Shown piece by piece: positions 54,331-62,415 of a stretch of 64,000 nucleotides of DNA (position 1 is its first letter; each line of letters begins with the position of its first letter). The position numbers and the translations under genes were made by a program. The stretch comes from Georgfuchsia sp049276455 (lineage in GTDB: Bacteria > Pseudomonadota > Gammaproteobacteria > Burkholderiales > Rhodocyclaceae), in NCBI GenBank assembly GCA_049276455.1, contig JBASWL010000200.1, forward strand, positions 14,798 through 78,797. Direction: 5' to 3'. The notes beneath the pieces are model-generated. The model did no database searches. It was not told where the DNA came from and saw only the letters and a program-made list of their open reading frames with translations.

Positions 54331-57300
54331 TCAAGTCAGTTTTTTGAGTAAATCGCGAATCGCCGCCACTCTTTCCTTCAACGTTGGCGTTTCCTTTTTC
54401 CAGATCAGCTTGTCCTGCCCCGCCAGCTTGAAGGCGCGATCGGACTGGATCAGCTGGATGATTCGCCCTGCATCGATCGGCGGATTCGGGACGAATTGCA
54501 ATTGTATCGCCTGTGGTCCCGCATCCAGCTTGGCGACGCCGAGCGGATGCGTGGCGATGCGCAGTTTGTGCGTCTCGATCAGGACCATGGTCTGTGGCGG
54601 CAGATCGCCAAAGCGGTCGACCAGCTCTTCCTGCAACTCGCGCAACTCGTCTTCGATATTGCAGTTGGCGAGGCGCTTGTAGAGCGTCAGGCGTTCATGC
54701 ACGTCGGGGCAGTAGTCGCTTGGCAACAGGGCCGGTGCGCGCAGGTTGATCTCGGAGGTGATGTCGAGCGGTTGCGTCAGGTCCGGCACTGCCTTGCCTG
54801 CCTTGAGCGCCTTCACCGCGGTGTTGAGCATGTTGGTGTACAGCGCAAAACCGATTTCGTGAATCTCGCCGCTCTGGTTCTCGCCTAGCACTTCGCCGGC
54901 GCCGCGAATCTCCAGATCGTGCATGGCGAGAAAGAAACCGGAGCCGAGTTCTTCCATGGCCTGGATTGCATCGAGGCGGCGCTGCGCCTGCGGCGTCGGC
55001 TTGGCGTCCTCGTGCGTGAGCAGGTAGGCATAGGCCTGATGGTGCGAGCGGCCGACGCGGCCGCGCAACTGGTGCAATTGCGCGAGGCCGAACTTGTCGG
55101 CGCGATTGATGACGATGGTATTGGCGTGCGGGTTGTCGATGCCGGTCTCGATAATGGTCGAGCACAGCAGCAGGTTGTGCTTCTGCTGCGTGAATTCGCG
55201 CATCACGCGCTCCAGTTCGCGCTCCGGCAACTGGCCGTGGCCGATCACGATGCGCGCTTCGGGCAGCAGCTTCTGCAAGCGCTGCTTCATGTTCTCAATG
55301 GTGTCGACTTCGTTGTGCAAAAAGTAAACCTGGCCGCCGCGCTTGAATTCGCGCAGGCAGGCTTCGCGTACCTGTCCATCGGACCACTTGCTGACGAAGG
55401 TCTTGATGGCAAGGCGCTTCTGCGGCGCCGTGGCGATCACCGAAAAATCGCGCAATCCTTCGAGCGAAAGGCCGAGAGTGCGCGGGATGGGCGTCGCGGT
55501 CAGCGTCAGCACGTCCACTTCGGCGCGTAGCGACTTCAGCGCCTCCTTCTGCCGCACGCCGAAGCGATGTTCCTCGTCGACGATAACAAGGCCGAGGCGA
55601 TCGAATTTGACGTCCTTCTGCAGCAGGCGGTGCGTGCCGATCAGGATGTCGATCTTGCCGGCACCGAGGTCGGCAATGGCCTGCGCCTGTTCCTTCGCAT
55701 TCTTGAAACGCGAAATTTCTGCCACCTTGGCCGGCCATTCGTTCGCCACTTGCGCGAAGCGGTCATTGAAGGTCTGGTAATGCTGTTCCGCCAGCAACGT
55801 GGTGGGGCAGAGCACGGCGACCTGCTTGCCGTCGGCGATGGCGACGAAGGCGGCACGCAACGCGACTTCGGTCTTGCCGAAGCCGACGTCGCCGCACACC
55901 AGCCGGTCCATCGGCTTGCCCGAGCGCATGTCCTCGATCACGGCATTGATTGCGGCCTGCTGGTCCGGCGTTTCCTCGAAACCGAAGCCGTCGGCAAAGG
56001 CTTCGAGATCATTGGTGTTGAAGTTGAACTGGTAGCCGCTGCGCGCGGCGCGCTGGGCATAGAGGTGCAGCAGTTCGGCGGCGGTGTCGCGCACCTGCTC
56101 GGCCGCCTTCTTCTTCGCCTTGTCCCACTGGCCGGAACCGAGCTGGTGCAGCTCGATACTTTCCGGATCGGCGCCGCTGTAGCGCGAGATGACATGCAAT
56201 TGTGATACCGGCACGTACAGCGTATCGCCAGCGGCATATTCGAGATGCAGAAACTCGTTTTCGCCATCGCCGTAATCCATGTGGGCGAGGCCCATATAGC
56301 GGCCAATGCCATGGCTTTCGTGGACGACCGGGTCGCCGATCTTCAACTCGGACAAATCGCGCAGCCAGCCTTCGAGATTGGAACGCCGCGCGTCGCCGCG
56401 CTTGTGGCGTGGGCGTGCAGTGGCGGCATAGAGCTCGTTCTCGGTGATCAACGCCAGTCCCGTTCGCCCTGAGCCTGTCGAAGGACGAACGGTGATCGCC
56501 GGCAGCACGAACCCGCCCGACATCGGCGCAACGCCCAGCATCAAGGTTTCATCGCCAGCGAGAAATGATGCAAAGTCGGCACATTGAACCGGCTGCAAGC
56601 CATGATCGACCAGGTACTCGGCGATGGTTTCGCGCCGACCCGGTGATTCGGCCAGTAGCAGGACGCGGCCCTCAAATTCGGCGAGGAATTTTCGCAACGT
56701 CGCGATCGGGTCCGCTGCCTTGCGATCAATGGCCAGCGCAGGCAGAGGCTGTGTCGCGGATGCACCCGCATTGCCGGTATCCGCAACCGAAATTCTCAAT
56801 GTCGGATATTGCCTGGCCGCGACGAAGAACTGCTCGTCGGTGAGAAACAATTCGGTCGGCGGCAACACCGGCCGCGAGCGGTCGCCCTTGATCAGGTTGA
56901 AGCGGCTGTTGGTGTCGCGCCAGAACTCGGCGATCGCTTCCGGCACATCGTGATGCAGCAGCAGCGAGGTGTTGGCCGGCAGATAGTCGAACAGCGTCGC
57001 CGTTGCATCGAAGAACAGCGGCAGGTAATACTCGATCCCGGCCGGCGGTGTGCCGTTGGAGACATCCCGGTAGAGACTAATGCGCGAGGAATCGCCCTCG
57101 AAGGCCTCGCGAAAGCGCTGGCGGAACTTGGTGCGCCCGGCCTCGGTGAGGGGAAATTCGCGTGCCGGCAGCAGGCGGATCTCCGACACCGGATAGAGCG
57201 TGCGCTGCGAATCGACATCGAACACGCGAATGGTCTCGATCTCGTCATCGAACAGCTCGATGCGGTAGGGCAACGCAGCGCCCATCGGAAACAGGTCGAC

Positions 57301-57837
57301 GATGCCGCCGCGCACGCTGTATTCACCGGCGGCAACCACCTGCGTGACATGCGCATAACCGGCGATGGTGAGCTGGTCGCGCAACTTGTTGAGATCAAGC
57401 TGGCCGTCTTTCTTGAGGAAGAAGGTATGCGCGGCAAGAAAGCTGGTTGGGGCTATGCGCACCAGCGCTGTCGATGCCGCGGCAATCAGCACATCGCATG
57501 CGCCACTGGTCACCGCGTACAGTGTTGCCAGCCGCTCTGAAATCAGATCCTGATGCGGCGAGAAATTGTCGTAGGGCAGGGTTTCCCAATCAGACAACAG
57601 ATGTACGCGCAGCTTCGGCGCGAACCACACAATTTCTTCCTGAAGGCGCTGCGCATCGAGTGGGCTGTGGGTGATGACAGTCAGCAATCGGCCCTGTTGT
57701 GTCAGCTGCGCGATGGCCAGCGCATCGGCGGAACCGGCAAGTGCGGGCAGGTCGAGACGAGTGCCGGCCTTGGCCAAGCCAAATGAGCCTAATGCGGCGG
57801 CGAGCTGCGGCAACAGCGCAGGCAATGATTCAGACAC
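54331..57837 (-). CDS. mfd: Transcription-repair coupling factor
   Basis: Mfd removes stalled RNA polymerase and recruits UvrA to lesions. The 1168-residue protein has the UvrB-like N-domain, the CarD-like RNA polymerase interaction domain (IGDPVVHESHGIGRYMGL, about residues 490-560), helicase Walker A (CGDVGFGKTEVALRA, near 649), IVDEEHRFGVRQKE (near 754), LTATPIPRTLGLSLEGLRDF and a C-terminal TRCF domain. Residues about 449-460, TVRPSTGSGRTG, are encoded by a palindromic repeat and look like an in-frame insertion before LALITENELYA. It leads the mfd-DUF1015 pair. Confidence 0.97.
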   Translation of the reverse strand: MSESLPALLPQLAAALGSFGLAKAGTRLDLPALAGSADALAIAQLTQQGRLLTVITHSPLDAQRLQEEIVWFAPKLRVHLLSDWETLPYDNFSPHQDLISERLATLYAVTSGACDVLIAAASTALVRIAPTSFLAAHTFFLKKDGQLDLNKLRDQLTIAGYAHVTQVVAAGEYSVRGGIVDLFPMGAALPYRIELFDDEIETIRVFDVDSQRTLYPVSEIRLLPAREFPLTEAGRTKFRQRFREAFEGDSSRISLYRDVSNGTPPAGIEYYLPLFFDATATLFDYLPANTSLLLHHDVPEAIAEFWRDTNSRFNLIKGDRSRPVLPPTELFLTDEQFFVAARQYPTLRISVADTGNAGASATQPLPALAIDRKAADPIATLRKFLAEFEGRVLLLAESPGRRETIAEYLVDHGLQPVQCADFASFLAGDETLMLGVAPMSGGFVLPAITVRPSTGSGRTGLALITENELYAATARPRHKRGDARRSNLEGWLRDLSELKIGDPVVHESHGIGRYMGLAHMDYGDGENEFLHLEYAAGDTLYVPVSQLHVISRYSGADPESIELHQLGSGQWDKAKKKAAEQVRDTAAELLHLYAQRAARSGYQFNFNTNDLEAFADGFGFEETPDQQAAINAVIEDMRSGKPMDRLVCGDVGFGKTEVALRAAFVAIADGKQVAVLCPTTLLAEQHYQTFNDRFAQVANEWPAKVAEISRFKNAKEQAQAIADLGAGKIDILIGTHRLLQKDVKFDRLGLVIVDEEHRFGVRQKEALKSLRAEVDVLTLTATPIPRTLGLSLEGLRDFSVIATAPQKRLAIKTFVSKWSDGQVREACLREFKRGGQVYFLHNEVDTIENMKQRLQKLLPEARIVIGHGQLPERELERVMREFTQQKHNLLLCSTIIETGIDNPHANTIVINRADKFGLAQLHQLRGRVGRSHHQAYAYLLTHEDAKPTPQAQRRLDAIQAMEELGSGFFLAMHDLEIRGAGEVLGENQSGEIHEIGFALYTNMLNTAVKALKAGKAVPDLTQPLDITSEINLRAPALLPSDYCPDVHERLTLYKRLANCNIEDELRELQEELVDRFGDLPPQTMVLIETHKLRIATHPLGVAKLDAGPQAIQLQFVPNPPIDAGRIIQLIQSDRAFKLAGQDKLIWKKETPTLKERVAAIRDLLKKLT
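56460..56492 (-). repeat. REP-like palindromic repeat inside mfd
   Basis: Arms CCGTTCG (56460-56466) and CGAACGG (56486-56492) enclose CCCTGAGCCTGTCGAAGGA. This core is familiar as a dispersed proteobacterial repeat, whose translation gives the PSTGSGRT peptide. Here it is read in frame as part of Mfd. No second copy was noticed in the window. Confidence 0.8.
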
Positions 57838-57992
57838 GGCGACAACGACACCTGCGGAAAAGAGCGCGGATTATACCGGCCGGGCTGCCGGGACTGAACC
57901 GTGCGGCGCAGTTGTCTGGCCGGACCTTGGCCTTTCGTAATGCTTTGCATAAGATGCCCGGAACATCCCCTAAGTAACGATCAGGAGAACAC

Positions 57993-58100
57993 ATGCATAG
58001 CATCCCAATTCAGATTGCTACGCTGGACTCAGCCTGGTTCAGCATCGGTGCCGGCATCAAGCAGAAAGCGCTTGATGTGGCACTAAAAATCGCTGCTTGA
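57993..58100 (+). CDS. Possible small protein, 35 residues
   Basis: A short frame starts MHSIPIQIATLDSAW and ends KIAA. AGGAG lies 6 nt before the ATG, a better ribosome site than that of many neighbours. The C-terminal half (about 17 residues) could form a short amphipathic helix. No family was recognised. It lies in a rearranged non-coding patch after mfd, so it may also be a fragment of a lost gene. Confidence is low. Confidence 0.35.
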   Translation: MHSIPIQIATLDSAWFSIGAGIKQKALDVALKIAA

Positions 58101-58136
58101 TTTGTAACTCGCCACCCCGGCTGGCATGAGTTTTGA

Positions 58137-58334
58137 CTATCCACAAATTCTGTGGATATCTCTGTGGTCAAACATTGTTACACGGTATATCCAAGCTGTT
58201 TACGGCTACTGCCTATTTATTAGGCAGTCAATATCGCGATCTAACCCCATCATTTTGTTTGTATTTGCGCACTCAGCCTGAATAAGCCTTTTTACTGTAG
58301 TGGTTACTTCAGCAAAAATAGCCACGGTGGATAA
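58137..58334. other. Cluster of DnaA-box-like 9-mers
   Basis: CTATCCACA (58137-58145, plus), ATATCCACA (58151-58159, minus) and TTATCCACC (58326-58334, minus) each match TTATCCACA at 8 of 9 bases. The first two form an inverted pair separated by 5 nt. The surrounding 240 nt are AT-rich and have no gene. dnaA, dnaN or a replication gene is not next to it. Confidence 0.4.
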
Positions 58335-58469
58335 CTTACTTTGAATTTTTGTCGCAAATCACTGACAACAAGAGTGTTTCCCGAGGTTAGCGACCTATAT
58401 TGCACGATCCGCAGCCAAGATGCGAAGCCAGAATTCCGTAGCCGGCATGGTGCCGGTTTAAATCCGCAC

Positions 58470-58844
58470 CAAATTCGCACAAGGCCAATGCGCCGCAGTA
58501 CGGGGGTAACGGTTCCCTTGTCTGTGGCAAACGATGACACCCTGCGACTGACGCAGGCCGTTCTGTACGGATTGCGGCATATCTATCGACCGGGATACGA
58601 TTACCAGAAAGCAGGAGTAGCCCTGCTCATCCTGTCCCCCAAATCCAATAGCCAGTCCGACCTGTTTGTCAGCCCGCGTAACAATTCCAGATTGATGGCG
58701 ACGATGGACCGGATCAATGCCATCTGGGGCCGCGGCACGCTGTGCACTGCTGCCGAGGGAATCAGGCAGAATTGGAAAATGAAGCGAGAGATAATGTCCC
58801 CGCGCTACACCAGCCACTGGGCAGAGATGCTGAATGTGAAATGA
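58470..58844 (+). pseudogene. umuC: 3' remnant of umuC (DNA polymerase V subunit)
   Basis: The frame open from 58341 encodes the UmuC C-terminal region from about 58470: VTVPLSVANDDTLRLTQ, YRPGYDYQKAGV, QSDLF, LMATMDRINAIWGRGTL, AAEGI, and the terminal MSPRYTSHWAEM. The polymerase palm and fingers, about the first 290 residues, are missing, as is umuD. The stretch before 58470 has no similarity I recognise. The piece keeps an open frame but cannot be a polymerase. HiPIP begins 19 nt after it. Confidence 0.85.
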
Positions 58845-58863
58845 ACCCCAAAAGGAGAAGATC

Positions 58864-59145
58864 ATGACAAACGACCCGAATCGCCGCAGGCTGTTGAAGC
58901 TCGTCGGCCTGACGCTTGCTGCTACGCCTGTTCTGTATTTATCCAGGAATGCCGAAGCCAAAACAAATCCTGCCGGTCGTGCCCGGTACAAATATCAGGA
59001 GTACCCGAACGGCAACTGGAGCTGTTCAAATTGCATGGAATTTCGGCCAGACACCTCAAATCCCTCCCGTGGAACATGCAACAAGATCCCACTGGATGAT
59101 GAAATCCTGGCAGACGGGTATTGCATTGCCTGGAGCACGATGTAG
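58864..59145 (+). CDS. High-potential iron-sulfur protein (HiPIP)
   Basis: A small periplasmic 4Fe-4S electron carrier, 93 residues. The N-terminus has a twin-arginine signal (RRRLLKLVGLTLAATPVLYL) with cleavage after about NAEA, so it is exported folded. The mature part of about 60 residues has the four HiPIP cysteines in CSNCMEF, GTCNKIP and GYCIAW. AAAGGAG precedes the ATG by 6 nt. HiPIPs link the bc1 complex with reductases or oxidases. The gene stands alone, behind the umuC relic. Confidence 0.93.
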   Translation: MTNDPNRRRLLKLVGLTLAATPVLYLSRNAEAKTNPAGRARYKYQEYPNGNWSCSNCMEFRPDTSNPSRGTCNKIPLDDEILADGYCIAWSTM

Positions 59146-59291
59146 CAATCAGATAGGCGTATAGCCTGTTGCCCCCAATACTGCCCCCAGATGTCAATAG
59201 ACCTTGTTGGACAATATGGGTATCTAAATCCGCTCTAACACAGGGTTTATGTGGATTTATTGGACTTTACTGGACTTCGTTGGATGTGGGG

Positions 59292-59366
59292 CTGGTGGGC
59301 GGTACTGGGTTCGAACCAGTGACCCCTGCCGTGTGAAGGCAGTGCTCTACCACTGAGCTAACCGCC
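59292..59366 (-). tRNA. tRNA-Val (anticodon CAC)
   Basis: The minus strand folds as a complete tRNA: acceptor GGGCGGT pairing with ACCGCCC, D stem GCTC, anticodon stem CTGCC/GGCAG with loop TTCACAC (anticodon CAC, reading GUG), T arm with GGTTCGAACC, discriminator A, and an encoded CCA. It lies antisense to the 5' side of gltX. Confidence 0.95.
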
Positions 59367-59481
59367 CCTTGTGGGGAGGCGGCATTTAATCACAAACCCT
59401 GATTCGCGGTCAATTCAAACCGACTTGTGTGGTTGCTCGCGTAAAATCGGCTGCTTTACGATCATCCATATTCTCCGCACC

Positions 59482-60879
59482 ATGAGCAACAAGATACGAA
59501 CCCGATTCGCTCCTAGCCCCACTGGCTTCCTGCACATTGGCGGCGCGCGTACGGCGCTGTTTTCCTGGGCTTATGCCCGTCGCCATCAGGGCACCTTCAT
59601 CCTGCGCGTCGAGGATACCGATGTGGCGCGTTCAACGCCGGAGGCGGTGCAGGCCATTCTTGACGGCATGCAGTGGCTGGGTCTCGATCACGACGAAGGC
59701 CCGTTCTACCAGATGCAGCGCATGCCGCGCTACAAGGAAGTGATCGCGCAGATGCTAGCTGCAGGTACGGCCTATCATTGCTATACGCCGAGCGAGGAAT
59801 TGGAACAATTGCGCGAGGCGCAGCGTGCACGTGGTGATAAGCCTCGCTATGACGGGCGCTGGCGGCCTGAATCGGGCAAGGCGCTACCACCAGTGCCTGA
59901 TGGGATTGCGCCTGTGGTGCGCTTCCGCAATCCTCAGGGTGGACTCGCAGCCTGGGATGATCTGGTCAAGGGGCGCATCGAGTTTGCCAATGATGAGCTC
60001 GATGATCTGGTCATTGCTCGCGCCGATGGCACGCCGACCTACAATTTCTGCGTTGTGGTTGATGACTGGGACATGGAGATTACGCACGTTATTCGCGGTG
60101 ACGACCATGTCAATAACACACCACGCCAGATCAATATTCTCAAGGCGCTCGGTGCGCCAATCCCTGCCTATGCCCATCTGTCGATGATTCTCGGCGACGA
60201 TGGCACCAAGCTGTCGAAGCGTCACGGAGCGGTGTCGGTGATGCAGTACGATGACGATGGCTACCTGCCCGAGGCGGTGATCAACTATCTCGCGCGGCTG
60301 GGCTGGTCGCATGGCGACGAGGAAATCTTCTCGCGGGAGCAATTCGTCGAATGGTTCGATCTTGCCCACATTACTGCCTCGGCCGCGCAATTCAACACCG
60401 AGAAGCTTAACTGGCTGAACCAGCATTACATCAAGCACGCGGATGATGGTCGTCTGGCTTCCGATGTTTCGCGGCGCCTGGCACGGCGTGGCGTTGATCC
60501 CGAAGCGGGATCGCGTCTGGAAAGTGCGGTGGCGCTGTACAAGGAGCGTGCGGTCAACCTCAATGAGTTAGCAGATGCCGTCGAGCCTTTTGTTACCGAG
60601 ATTCGTCCCTCTGAGGAAATGCTGACGACGCATCTCAACGACATTGCATGTTCCGCGCTCAGGATATTGCGTGAAAAGTTGGCTTTGACTGAATGGAACA
60701 AGCCGGCGCTATCGCAGGTGATCAAGGAAACCTGCAAGGAAAGCAATCTGAAGATGCCGCAGGTGGCGATTCCCTTGCGTGTGCTGCTGCTCGGCCAACC
60801 GCAATCGCCGGCGATTGATGCCGTGCTGGAAGTGTTGGGTCGGGAGCGGGTGTTGATGAGGCTTGATCACCACCTCTGA
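59482..60879 (+). CDS. gltX: Glutamyl-tRNA synthetase
   Basis: GltX charges tRNA-Glu. The class I signatures are FAPSPTGFLHIGGARTAL (HIGH equivalent) and KLSKRHGAVSV (KMSKS equivalent). The start MSNKIRTRFAPSP is chosen because homology starts there; the frame upstream to 59371 overlaps the tRNA gene. Length 465 is normal. It is convergent with queG, with a gap of 2 nt. Confidence 0.97.
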   Translation: MSNKIRTRFAPSPTGFLHIGGARTALFSWAYARRHQGTFILRVEDTDVARSTPEAVQAILDGMQWLGLDHDEGPFYQMQRMPRYKEVIAQMLAAGTAYHCYTPSEELEQLREAQRARGDKPRYDGRWRPESGKALPPVPDGIAPVVRFRNPQGGLAAWDDLVKGRIEFANDELDDLVIARADGTPTYNFCVVVDDWDMEITHVIRGDDHVNNTPRQINILKALGAPIPAYAHLSMILGDDGTKLSKRHGAVSVMQYDDDGYLPEAVINYLARLGWSHGDEEIFSREQFVEWFDLAHITASAAQFNTEKLNWLNQHYIKHADDGRLASDVSRRLARRGVDPEAGSRLESAVALYKERAVNLNELADAVEPFVTEIRPSEEMLTTHLNDIACSALRILREKLALTEWNKPALSQVIKETCKESNLKMPQVAIPLRVLLLGQPQSPAIDAVLEVLGRERVLMRLDHHL

Positions 60880-60881
60880 AT

Positions 60882-61940
60882 TCAATCTGCGCGGCGCCCA
60901 TGCTGCCGGAGCGCCCAGGCAACATGTTCGCGTACCAGCGCCGAGGGATGGTCACGGCGTGCTTCGAGTGCCTGAACGGTGCCTGCCGAAGTTGGTGCAT
61001 TGCCCAGGCCCACGGCAATGTTGCGTAACCAGCGCTCAAAGCCGATGCGTCGTATCGCCGAGCCGGCCATGCGTTGCTCGAATTCCTGCTCGCTCCAGGT
61101 GAATAGTTCTATCAGCGTCACATTGTCCAGCCCGTTGCGAACCGAATAATCCTGTTCCGGCGAGAGCCGGGCAAAGCGGTTCCATGGACAGCACAATTGG
61201 CAATCGTCGCAGCCGTAGATGCGGTTGCCGAGCAGTGGCCGCAATTCTTCCGGAATTGCTCCCTTCAATTCGATGGTGAGATAGGAAATGCAGCGCCGCG
61301 CGTCTACCTTGTAGGGTGCGACGATGGCACCGGTTGGGCAGGTATCGATGCAGGCGGTGCAACTGCCGCAATGGGCGCTGATCGACTCATCGCATGGCAG
61401 AGGCAGGTCGGTGTAAATCTCTCCGAGGAAGAAATGCGAGCCTGCCTCGCGATGCAGCAACAGCGTGTGTTTTCCGCGCCAGCCGAGTCCGGCGCGCCGG
61501 GCGATTTCGACTTCCAGCACCGGCGCAGAATCTGTGAATACCCGATAGCCCAATTTGCCTTGCTCGGCAAGAATCTTGTCGGCGAGATCCTGCAATCGTT
61601 TGCGCATTACCTTGTGATAATCGCGCCCCAGGGCATAGCGCGAGATGTAGGCCTGCTTTGCGTCATGCAAGGTCTCGTCGGCATTTTGTGCGCAGGTTGC
61701 ATTGTTCATGCGAACTGTAATAACCGATAGCGTACCCGGCACCAACTTGGCCGGCTGGGCGCGTTTTGATCCATGCCGCGCCATATAATCCATCTCGCCG
61801 TGGTATCCGGCGTCGAGCCAGGATTGCAGGCCCACTTCGGCTGCACCGAGGTCGATGCCAGAGATGCCCACTTCGTCGAAGCCGAGGGCTAGCCCCCAGC
61901 CCTTTATGCGTCCTGCCAGTGAAGAATAATTGTTATCCAT
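60882..61940 (-). CDS. queG: Epoxyqueuosine reductase
   Basis: QueG reduces epoxyqueuosine in tRNA to queuosine with a cobalamin cofactor and two 4Fe-4S clusters, seen in CGSCTACIDTCPTGAI and GCDDCQLCCPWNRFA. The C-terminal HEAT-like repeat contains ALVREHVAWALRQHG. The 352-residue protein starts MDNNYSSLAGRIK. Its ATG overlaps the tsaE ATG on the other strand by two bases, within the palindrome CATG. No strong SD is at normal distance; AAGG is about 14 nt upstream. Confidence 0.95.
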   Translation of the reverse strand: MDNNYSSLAGRIKGWGLALGFDEVGISGIDLGAAEVGLQSWLDAGYHGEMDYMARHGSKRAQPAKLVPGTLSVITVRMNNATCAQNADETLHDAKQAYISRYALGRDYHKVMRKRLQDLADKILAEQGKLGYRVFTDSAPVLEVEIARRAGLGWRGKHTLLLHREAGSHFFLGEIYTDLPLPCDESISAHCGSCTACIDTCPTGAIVAPYKVDARRCISYLTIELKGAIPEELRPLLGNRIYGCDDCQLCCPWNRFARLSPEQDYSVRNGLDNVTLIELFTWSEQEFEQRMAGSAIRRIGFERWLRNIAVGLGNAPTSAGTVQALEARRDHPSALVREHVAWALRQHGRRAD

Positions 61941-62415
61941 GCCTAATCATAAATCCTTAACCCTTGCGCTTGCTGACGAGGCTGTTACATTGGCACTTGG
62001 TGCGCGACTAGGGAACATGCTTGTTCCGGGGCTGTGCATTTACCTCGAAGGCGATCTCGGCGCTGGCAAGACCACGCTGGTGCGAGGACTGCTACGTAGC
62101 CTCGGATACACAGAAAAGGTTAAAAGTCCTACCTATACTCTGGTTGAGGAATATTCGGTTTCTAGCCTAAACTTGTTCCACTTTGACTTTTACCGCTTCA
62201 CGCGAGCGGAAGAATATTTTGATGCAGGGCTCGACGAATATTTTACCGGTGATGGAATCTGCCTTGTGGAATGGCCACACAATGCCGAGCCTTATCTGCC
62301 GCCTGCCGACATTACGGTGGCACTTTCCGTTGTCGATGAAGGCCGAACTGCCATCATCTCTGCCCATAGTGATAAAGGAGACACATGCCTGACGAGTTTT
62401 ACGGGTCTTCCTTGA
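61939..62415 (+). CDS. tsaE: tRNA threonylcarbamoyladenosine biosynthesis ATPase TsaE
   Basis: TsaE is the ATPase that drives turnover of the TsaB-TsaD complex making t6A37 on tRNA. The Walker A is GDLGAGKTTLVRGLL and the later SPTYTLVEEY and LVEWPHNAEPYLP are typical. Length is 158 residues. Start at 61939 (MPNHKSLT). The frame overlaps the start of amiC by 31 nt, so the two are coupled. Confidence 0.95.
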   Translation: MPNHKSLTLALADEAVTLALGARLGNMLVPGLCIYLEGDLGAGKTTLVRGLLRSLGYTEKVKSPTYTLVEEYSVSSLNLFHFDFYRFTRAEEYFDAGLDEYFTGDGICLVEWPHNAEPYLPPADITVALSVVDEGRTAIISAHSDKGDTCLTSFTGLP

